Source of the DNA: Tubiluchus corallicola
Taxonomy: Eukaryota; Priapulida; Priapulimorpha; Priapulimorphida; Tubiluchidae
Assembly (NCBI GenBank): GCA_030141605.1
Contig: JAQGDQ010000204.1
Coordinates: forward strand, 154,501-218,500
Direction of reading: 5' to 3'
Length of the DNA: 64,000 nt
Positions within the stretch are counted from its first letter, which is position 1; each line of letters starts with the position of its first letter. The translations under genes were made by a program, and so were the position numbers. Below the pieces are notes generated by a model that worked only from the letters and a program-made list of their open reading frames with translations, made no database searches and was not told the DNA's origin. Positions 55,301 to 64,000 of this stretch are shown here, piece by piece.

Positions 55301-58180
55301 TAAGTTGATTTCTTCGCTCTGTACAATGCCTAGATAATGTATAAAATATCACATTTATAAATTTTACACATTGCTTGTAACATATGTATATATATTTAAA
55401 ACATGAGTTTAAAAAAACGATTGGGTTTTAATACAAACTTTCTTTTTGTTGTTTTTTATTATTATCGAATGGCTGCACAGTGGCTATACACATATTAAGC
55501 AGTTAAATTTTAATGTAAACTTCGTGAGAAATCCTGAAGCGTGTCTATCAAGGCCTAAAATTCTTCAGTAGGAAAACTATCAAGGAAATTCCTTATAAGG
55601 TGTTTTTGTGAAACACACCATAGAAAACAATGTGTTCCATACTCTGGAGGAATGCCGAGAGGAATTTTACCTGGAGGAATTTTGCCGCCCGTCCTTTGTG
55701 TGAATTGGGCCTTACTTAAAGTGCAGCAACTACCTGTTTCACGTGCTAGTTTTTAAAATTTTGTTTTTTTTTGTTACAGAAGTATCCACTAATAAGCTGC
55801 TATTGAATTACTCATAGACAATAAATGGCGTTTTTGACTTTCCAAAAATAGCGGAGCTTGTTTCACGAAGAGAGATATTTGCAATATCCTTTCATTTTTT
55901 GCTTCATTCTTTTCTTCTTGCGCTACAGGCGAGAAATATAAGAAAGCTTGCAGACTGAATAACAGTTTGAACAACCATGCTCGACAGCTTGGCAACCGAA
56001 CAATTTGCTGTCGTAATCATTAACTTTTGCTGTAAGTAATGGCTTAAAGCAAGCAGCACATCACTTTCCTCTATAGATCCAGTCTAGAAGAATTCTAATG
56101 TCACTTACATTTGGGTGATAATTTATCATTTTCAATTTTTCTGGTAGTTTTGCCTCGCCGCGAATAAAGCTTAGTCAAGAGGTAATTGGTAATTCTGCAG
56201 ATTTTTGTTTTACATACATTAGGTACTTCGATCATATGTGATTTAATTTAATTTTGTTATATTATGACGCTTATTTTAAATTAGAAAAAGTCGTTTCACG
56301 CGAAATGTCCTTCAAACAGTCATCTCCTTTTGAGGGGATAGTGGCGCAGTATGCATAATACGCCTCCCTACGTCTGAAGCCTGTGTCATTAATTACAATA
56401 GAGCACAGGACCGATGAGACTATACATTCCACGTATAATGTCTCTCTATTCTGCCCACAACTATTCATCATCGCCATCATTTGCATCCACGAAGAGCTCA
56501 AAGCATCTTCTGCATCCGGAAAAACTAATTATGAAGAGCGAATAGGACGACGAGTATACAGGCAATTTTATAAGAATCAATTTACGGCGACGAAGTCAAT
56601 TAAAGTCGTTTGTAGCATCATATTTGTAGTTTTGAGGCAGAAAACAGAAAAAGGAGCTTGTGCTCGTAAACGCTGTGAAGTTCTTTGTCGGGTTATGTTT
56701 TAGTGCGCTAGCGTCATCAGTTTTACTGATGTTCATCACATATATCTGCTGCCATACATCTATTATATCAAAACATAATCGAAAATATAGATTAGGTGGC
56801 AAATAATTTTGAATACAAGTGCCAATAGGCTTCTTCCTAGGAATTTTGCTTGCAGACAATCAAAACAACGATGGAATTGCCGGGTAATATGTCACACGTT
56901 ATGTTAAAACTGACATAATTATGTTATTAACCTTAGTTACTGCAGTGATTGATCAATGAAAACTTCGCCACAATGAAATAGGCCTTAAATGTGACTCCAA
57001 ACTTATAAAAGCTAGCGTACTTACAGTACTTGTTTGTCTACTGGCAGTATCTCTTTGCGATTATACAGACAGTGAATCAAGTGTATATACTTTTGCTTTA
57101 TAAACAGAGCATAGCCTGCATAGTCTATAATAATCTCTGAAATGGCATCTACAGTAATTTTGTTCCTGTGAACGATACTGTCGAGAGTTAGGCGAAAAAA
57201 TATTTCTTAGTAAAAAATACCCTAATGCCTTTTTCACGTTGTGCGCTTCATGAGGTTAATACGCAGTGACCGCAATTTCAGAGCACCCACGTAGACTATG
57301 CAAGACCGAATTGGTTATCTGGTTTACATTGAATAAGTAGACCTAGCTTGTGTTGTTGAAACGGCATGCTTATCCATATGACTGTTCGTGCACAGAATCT
57401 GAATCTTGAACGAAGTGAGTTTACAACGTTGTCATTTGAAGCGTTATATTATAAGAAACGTATCAGACCCGTAAGTCTTGAACAGCCATGCTGAATTAAA
57501 CTTGGGTGAGTGTAAAAACTGAAGTTGGAGACATTGCCAGGAAAGCTGGAACATAAGTTTGGACTGTACACAAGTTTTAGAAATGAACGTGGTGCGGCAA
57601 GTAGTACCATATATCCGATATAACTCAATGATCCAAGTATCGTACAACAAACAAATTTTTTTCACAATTTTTTATAAATGAGATATTTCAATACTTTCCA
57701 GCAGTAGTAGTAGCTATTGTCAACCAATGAGAGATTACATGTCTATCACAACTCATAGTCGTGAATTGTAAACATAAGGATGACGCATGAAATTATTTTG
57801 TCCTTTTATTGCTTAGATTAAAATTTTAACAAATTCACTTTTTGTGGAATATTTAAAACAAAGTTAATGTTTAATGTTCTTACTGTTAAGAATCTGTTGT
57901 GTCTATCGGCTGTCAATTAGCTGTAAGCCTAATCAATAGGGTCATTCGCCAACTTCGACGTGTACTAAAGATTAAAAAATCGGTTTTGTTACAATCGGAA
58001 CTGTTTGTGTTTTGCGCAGATGGCATATGTTAAGATTTCACTGATTTCATTTGAATTAATTAAATGAAGGTTTTGGCACAAGACCTTAGTACTAACATCA
58101 GTAACTAACAACGTGTGTAGGCGTAAAACCTGCCTAGGTCGCATATAATATATCTTGTTACTGCTCAGATTTTCTACAAA
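55300..58180. other. Intergenic, no feature recognised
   Basis: AT-rich sequence with no supportable exon on either strand. Open frames of 60-106 codons occur (for example 56383-56703) but show no family motif, are also open on the opposite strand and lack splice context. Confidence 0.45.
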
Positions 58181-58183
58181 CCT

Positions 58184-58209
58184 CTTCTCTCTCTCTCTCT
58201 CTCTCTCTA
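58184..58209. repeat. Short (CT)n run
   Basis: About 26 bp of CT dinucleotides. Confidence 0.9.
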
Positions 58210-58799
58210 AGAGGCCTGAAAGCAGATAATGACTATGTCACTGTTTTCAGCTTCTCTTGACGTAAAAGCCAGTGTGGTTAATAACAATAATCCTGCCGCA
58301 GATTGCCTGTAATACTTTTTGCAAGCACCTGTGACACGTTCAGTTCGTTAGCGGTGTCTTAGAAGCCCCAAGCCTATAAAGGGGAGGCTTTGCAATCGTC
58401 AAGGGGGTTCATTTTCTCCTACGGTGCATCATCATCTGCGTCTAATATTTAACAATGAGAAGACAACACCTGAGACATACACAGATAATTAGGCAAGTTT
58501 GACATTAAATGGTCTTCCTTTCTTGTAACTCGCTCCCTTGGTGTATTCTAATTTGACATTGTGGGATTTAACGTCACACTCAATGCACTTCGTGAAATGT
58601 TCGCACATTACTAATCATTGCAGATAAATTGCGAGACAGATCTCGTTTTAGCAGAATTGTGAAGGTTGGTGACAAAATGTTGCAACTTATTTGATTCTGC
58701 CGGTGATCAAATATTATATTAATCTGCGTGCATCCGATTAATTGGTGAATTCCACTGCGTTGTGTTGTGTATACCCTACTTCTCAGGTTCTCCAAGAAT

Positions 58800-58950
58800 T
58801 AAGTATGTACCAACTAACTATACTAGTTAGTTAACAGTATTATAGCATACTATTAAATAGGACAATAGCACTATCTCCTACTATATGTAGGTAGTGGTGG
58901 ATTGGCATACTAATAAATAGCACACTACAGTATCAGCTACCTACACTAGC
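58800..58950. repeat. Small palindrome and local direct repeat
   Basis: CTAACTATACTAGTTAG is a near-perfect short palindrome. It is followed by two direct versions of GCATACTA(T/A)(T/A)AAATAG at about 58847 and 58907, each followed by a CACTA-containing block, about 60 bp apart. Confidence 0.6.
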
Positions 58951-59143
58951 ATCTGCTTTGTTTGAAAGCCAAAACACTTGTGAAAATTATGTTAAACCGA
59001 CAGAAAGATTTTTTGCCACAATCGTTTGTCTATGTGCCCAAAAGTCGAAGATAATAAAACAGGCAAAAATACCAAAATCAGTTTTTCTGGCAATCACCCA
59101 TTTGTTTACTGACCAAACTCAGCAATGTTTCATATGGGATCTA

Positions 59144-59144
<1 letters not shown>

Positions 59145-59203
<59 letters not shown>
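59145..59203. repeat. (AT)n microsatellite
   Basis: About 58 bp of pure AT dinucleotides. Confidence 0.95.
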
Positions 59204-59205
<2 letters not shown>

Positions 59206-59600
59206 ATGATACCTGACCAGTCAGCTATTCCTCGCCCTAAATGTGATTAAAGCAACATTTAGTCATTGCGACGTCAGTGACGTCAAGATATGCATGATAT
59301 ACAATTTCTGCAACATAATCAGAAGCAGTACTTTATCATTTATTTAGTGCCAGAACACAGGTCTTTTAAACATGGTAATATGACTTTGTGTCGTTGTTCA
59401 GCAGAAAGGTAAAAACATTAATTTTAATAGTTACTGCCAATGTACAAAATAAGCCGGAGTCATATGTCAATATTTTTAATCGTATACGGTGGTTACCTGT
59501 ATTGAAGGTTACCTTCTAGTATCAAATCAAATATCTTTTGAACAAGATATAAAAACATGTGTAACTATGCACACAAATAATGCTAAATTCAAATGCAAAT

Positions 59601-59762
<162 letters not shown>

Positions 59763-60299
59763 TTTTATATCCATTTAGTCTTATAAAGTCTTATAAAGTG
59801 ATAAAGCAAACAAACAAAACACTTGCTGAAAATGTTAACCATTTAGCAAGTTTAGCCTAATTGTATATCATTTTACCAAGGTGCAAATACTTTATGACAG
59901 AGACATACAAGATAGTTCTGTGTTTCTACTACATTATACGGTATGTATCACAAGATCGAATTTCAACACTGAATGACAGATTAATGATATAAACTATAAT
60001 ATATTATTATTACGATTGCTACACAGCATTTATCAGAAATTCTAGTCGAGTTTGCTATAACAGCGAAGAATGTGTGAACTGTCCAGAATTTAAAATAAAA
60101 TTAAGCAAAAGCTCAAATTTATATAAAAATTTACATTACAATTACTATTGCAAGAGCAATAGTGTGGACCTTGGGCGATTTATGCGAAAAAATAAAACGC
60201 TTGAATGAAGTCTTGGAGGAAGTGTAGAAAATTTTAACAGAACATCTTTTTGGATTACTTAGGCTCATTCAGAAATGCGCATCATTGGTGTAAACAGTT

Positions 60300-60623
60300 T
60301 TAAGTAGGTGGCTGTATTGACAGCGTTGATGGTGATTTCACGGTACAGCTGGTGCAGTCTGAGGTGCAGTCACATTGACCATAAGAATCTTCCTTGAATT
60401 CGCACTCTTTTCGACAAATGCACTGTGCCAATTCCTTGCCATTCTTTACTGATTCCATATTTCTGCATATGTCAATTGATTCCTCTTCATGGGCCGGTTT
60501 CGATGCCGTGGCGCCGGGTACCATATTAACAGCAGCGGGCTTGACTTTTACGACGGCGCTGACTATGAATAAGATGGTGTAGAAAGACGTTAAATGTAAC
60601 TGCATTATGAAGATAAAATTCAT
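60300..60623 (-). CDS. Small secreted cysteine-rich protein, 107 aa, function unknown
   Basis: The minus-strand ATG at 60623 opens a 107-residue frame to the TAA at 60300. A hydrophobic stretch at residues 7-25 (MQLHLTSFYTILFIVSAVV) looks like a signal peptide, with likely cleavage near Ala23. A spacer rich in Ala, Glu and Lys follows, then eight cysteines at 53, 68, 70, 74, 84, 86, 90 and 93, and a Ser/Pro tail. The last six cysteines form two similar CxC-x3-C groups: CICRKEC, then CDCTSDC with one more Cys after. A strong acceptor (TTTTTTCTTTCAG, exon from 60636) sits 13 bases before the ATG, so a 5' non-coding exon lies upstream; ATTGCACAG|GTACGA at about 61182 on the minus strand is a candidate donor. 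I recognise no family. Eight cysteines would allow four disulfides, as in many secreted animal peptides (defence, venom, matrix or signalling), and the sequence does not choose between them. Confidence 0.6.
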   Translation of the reverse strand: MNFIFIMQLHLTSFYTILFIVSAVVKVKPAAVNMVPGATASKPAHEEESIDICRNMESVKNGKELAQCICRKECEFKEDSYGQCDCTSDCTSCTVKSPSTLSIQPPT

Positions 60624-60635
60624 TCTAACAAACAC

Positions 60636-60648
60636 TCTGAAAGAAAAA
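60636..60648 (-). promoter_or_regulatory. Splice acceptor upstream of the cysteine-rich gene
   Basis: On the minus strand a run TTTCTTTTTTCTTTCAG precedes AGTGTTTGTTAGAATG. The pyrimidine tract is among the best in the window and makes it likely that transcription starts further upstream (higher coordinates). Confidence 0.55.
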
Positions 60649-60879
60649 AGAAATCAGACAATCCAAGACATTTGTAAACACCCAAGAAAAATACAAACTT
60701 CCTAAATTCGCGACGCTATCCGTAACTGTGGTAAAAGTGCATCTATAGGTCTACACTTGACGCTTAGTAAATTACACTTAAAACATATTTGTGTGCAATA
60801 CATATAGAAGTCTATTGGTCCTACAGGAATAACTTCTATTAGTCTCATAGTAGTACCAGTAACAACCCTACAGAGTGTA

Positions 60880-60950
60880 ACAAACAACTCAAGTAGCGTG
60901 CCCGTTTCCCATCAGGGAAACTGTGGGTTCGAATTTAGGGATATGCTTTG
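60880..60950 (+). repeat. tRNA-derived SINE-like fragment
   Basis: CAACTCAAGTAGCGTG (A-box-like) is followed by a hairpin GTTTCCC-ATCA-GGGAAAC in the place of an anticodon arm and TGTGGGTTCGAATTT (B-box-like, GGTTCGAAT). Acceptor-stem pairing is absent, so a decayed tRNA-derived repeat is more likely than a tRNA gene. Confidence 0.4.
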
Positions 60951-62119
60951 CCAACACTATCTGCTGTTCAAAAAGCATTCGTAACATCAGAGTAAATTCA
61001 CAATATACCTAAATGATGGCCCACTACGCTGTGTCCACACTATCGCTTTGTGAATGATTGTGTTTAGTTAAAAAGTTCCGCAAGAGAGTGTGTTTTTTCA
61101 TGAGTGCTCTGTAGAAGATTTGACCCAAGGCTAACCTGGACTAGCTAGTTGCTTAATAATTTAAAGAAGACCATCGTACCTGTGCAATGGGTGAAGACTA
61201 TCTCGGATTACTTATTTAGTTTTTGGAGGAAATGCAGCGCGCGTCCTTCGAACTCGAAGTTCACAAATTCAAGCTAGCTTTTATAGAGTATTGTTTTAGG
61301 CCTAGAACAATATGTAGGCAACGTTCGAAATTATTTGTTTGAAATCATAAACGTTACAGCTATAGAGTCGCTGGGCGAGATGTTTTCGCTTCCGATGACA
61401 CTTGTTAGCTATATCAGAAAAAGTAGACCTTGGTGCTAATAACTTTGTCTATAACTCTACCCGTTTTTACTAATATCTGAAGTTTGCCGGTTTTAAAGCT
61501 GTAATAAAAATTTTAAAAGTTTCTAAAAGTTCATGAAGAGTTTTAGTGTAGTAATTTCAAGATATTCTCAGAATAAATTTCATTAGAATTAAATTCTTAT
61601 GGATATCTAGTCTTTGCACTCTTGTGAACTTAGTAATAACTACACAGCTTTATAGCTATTGCGTAAATATAAGGAAGAGTATGGCTGCAACAAAATCAGT
61701 AGCAGTTAAATTAATATTTAGTTAAAAATACAGAACAGATTCCGTCTAATTGCTTTTCCATTTATCCTACTTTATTAGTGTCCGAGGAAGTGAGTGAAAG
61801 CAAAGGTAGAACAGCCATTTCCTAATGTTAACAGTAGATGCTCAAAAACGACTATAATAGCATTTAAATTGTAGTGTTTCATCCAATTTAATTCATACAG
61901 CTGTTCATACTAACAATGACGTTGATACAGGGTTAGTACTAAGAGGATATACAAGAGTGCAACTGCAAAAGTAATGGTTTGACGTCATCCATCTGAAATT
62001 TATGTCAACAAAGAACATAAGGGTACGTAGTCTATAATGGCACCTATATGTTATGTAGCATGCTGCACTCGTTGAAATACTAAAGTATTGTTATATTTAA
62101 GAGAAGTTGGCAATGTTGA

Positions 62120-62480
62120 TATTGCTTATCCTATAGTATAGGATGAGCAGATGCAGATGACATCGCAATGCTCTGTAATTCTTGAATTGATGACCAAGCA
62201 ATGCAAAGCATTGACAATGAAGGCTCAAGTAGATTTCTATGCAGCATTAACCAGACAAGAGTGATATTGTTGTTCAGTCTACAAAGAAAACAGATTTAAC
62301 ATTTCAAAATCACACATCTTATAAAGTGGGATAAGTCATTATACATTTAAAAGATTCAGCAAATTTCAGATTCCAGCGGAAAATCCAATGTTGACATAAA
62401 TGTTGAGTTTGAAAAGAAGACGTAATGCTTTACTGGGTTTCGGTTTGTATAGGAAGAACATAGCTCAAGTCAATTCTTCA
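62120..62480 (+). mobile_element. Decayed LINE reverse-transcriptase fragment
   Basis: Translation gives the catalytic-type motif ADDIAML at about 62155, then after a frameshift DKSDIVVQSTKKTDLTFQNH at about 62258, and later ALLGFGLYRKN at about 62430. ADDIAML followed by N..KSDIV is the usual order of the palm and following region in non-LTR retrotransposons. There are several frameshifts and stops. Confidence 0.55.
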
Positions 62481-63650
62481 TCAAAAACTATAGAAAACAT
62501 TTACTTTACCTAATTTATACATTCATGAATTGTAAGTAGTCAACTCATCAGCATCTAATAGCCATTTGAACGTAAACAACTGGGACAATTACAATATTCG
62601 CTGGATAGATATGCAGATTTTACTGGTTATAGACTGGTTCGGCATCCATTATTGAAAGCTGTTATTGAACAAAAAAAGATCTTGCATATTTTGGTGACAT
62701 TTCCATGTAATACATCATTAAAGAATGGAAGAACATTATTAAACATGGCGTCAGATCGCACTGAGGAACTGAACTCACGAATCTCGTTTTCTAAACCACG
62801 ACTATTGGGCAACTGGTATCTCTGGCATCCTTTATGAGGTTATTGGTTTAATAGGTATAAAATGCAAGAAACTATCTTTGAAGCCAAGTTTCTATAGCTG
62901 CTTCTTATATATTATATGGAACTAACTCTGGCAACACAAAATCTTGCCTGTTTGTAGATCATAAACAGCTGTTCCAAGAGTGCGTTTTCTAACAGTATGT
63001 CATTATCAATTCAAAATAGATTACACATTTTGGTTAATATCAAGAATAATTTTTCTGAAATACTTGAAAAATATTTCTTCAGAAACGATAACGATAGATT
63101 GATATCACTAATGTTGGCTATCACAAATGTTAACGTTTTAGTGTCAACAGGAAATATTCAGGATTTCCAGTGCAGGATTTACGATAAAGAAATTGCTAAG
63201 ATAAAAAGGTGTTTGTCCAAAAAAAGTTTAGACACAGATTGGACACAATGCAGGTAATAGTCAGCAATCTTCGTCATTTTGACTAGTGTCAACAACAGAT
63301 TTTTCATGCAGGTTAAGGTGCATTAGGGTTACAAGTCTACACACCTTGCTTTGAGACAAAGGCGTATACGGTATACCTGTATCATGTTTGCTATATATTA
63401 GCTGGTGAAGTGCTTAGTTTCTTTCAAGTACTTTGTTGATGAGTCACGCTTTATTATAGGAGTTAGTAAGAGCTTTCTCTGATACTATTAGTAGTTATAA
63501 CACTACATCTGTGCTTTCACAATAATTATCTTAAGCGGTTTGTGCAATACTGCACTTCTGTTTCAGCCGTTTCACTATTTAATTATGTTGCTTCCACTTG
63601 CATTTGCATGTAAGCTTATATATTTATGATTTAATAGCTGAGTTAGATAA
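62480..63650. other. Unassigned sequence after the LINE fragment
   Basis: Two + strand frames (62652-62837 and 62997-63257) are open for 60-86 codons. They may be further retroelement debris, but no motif supports this. No splice-flanked exon is convincing. Confidence 0.35.
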
Positions 63651-63651
63651 C

Positions 63652-63770
<119 letters not shown>

Positions 63771-64000
63771 CTCGCTATAGCTACCTGTCTGAGACTGGGT
63801 CGAAATCGAAAACTGTAGGGCCGCGTATCCACTACATCCGCACCGATAGGTCTGTATTACGTACGTGCAATCAGAGGTATGCAGTCTCCTGCTGAAGTAC
63901 AGTCCGTGCGATCCGTTTAAGGTTGCCATCAGCATAATTTCACTGAACGTAATTAAAATTTATCAATTTTATCTATCGGGAACGTTGTCTAATCTGCCGT

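Noticed and set aside
56310-56400. tRNA-like GTGGCGCAGTATGC sequence
   Set aside because: The A-box-like part is present, but there is no B box and no cloverleaf.

Overview
This is eukaryotic, animal-type DNA. It is AT-rich (by eye about 35% GC), has intron-split genes with GT-AG junctions and AATAAA signals, and carries many long microsatellites and decayed retrotransposons. There are no operons and no bacterial signals. Modest introns (0.2-2.4 kb) and the two gene families present suggest a marine invertebrate. An ascidian tunicate is my guess, but the sequence alone does not prove it.

Region 1 (1-13.9 kb): after about 3.6 kb of non-coding sequence there is a complete 13-exon gene on the + strand. 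It encodes a secreted animal heme peroxidase of 641 residues, with a signal peptide, a furin-type RVKR site, a run of 19 prolines and then the whole catalytic domain with all key heme residues. Region 2 (13.9-28.0 kb): a 4-kb spacer full of simple repeats is followed by a complete 12-exon + strand gene for a 512-residue SLC7-type amino-acid transporter light subunit. The cysteine expected to bond to an SLC3 heavy chain is present. Its introns hold an antisense LINE relic, a foldback element, a decayed copy of part of exon 10, and two related repeats in opposite orientation flanking exons 6-10.

Region 3 (28-60 kb): no gene here could be identified by family. It holds a few possible isolated exons (28.6-31 kb, 35.6 kb, 36.3 kb, 37.9 kb, 47.1 kb), a CpG-rich patch, a fresh 1.18-kb tandem duplication, a palindromic MITE-like element, a roughly 0.9-kb imperfect palindrome, a hAT-like element and remnants of several LINE lineages (L1-like, RTE-like, others). 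Region 4 (60-64 kb): a small minus-strand gene encodes a secreted eight-cysteine peptide, followed by another LINE reverse-transcriptase relic and a long CT tract.

The peroxidase and the transporter are adjacent and co-oriented, but nothing shows that they work together. All exon joins are my own hand splicing from frame continuity, splice consensus and family conservation; transcripts would settle them.
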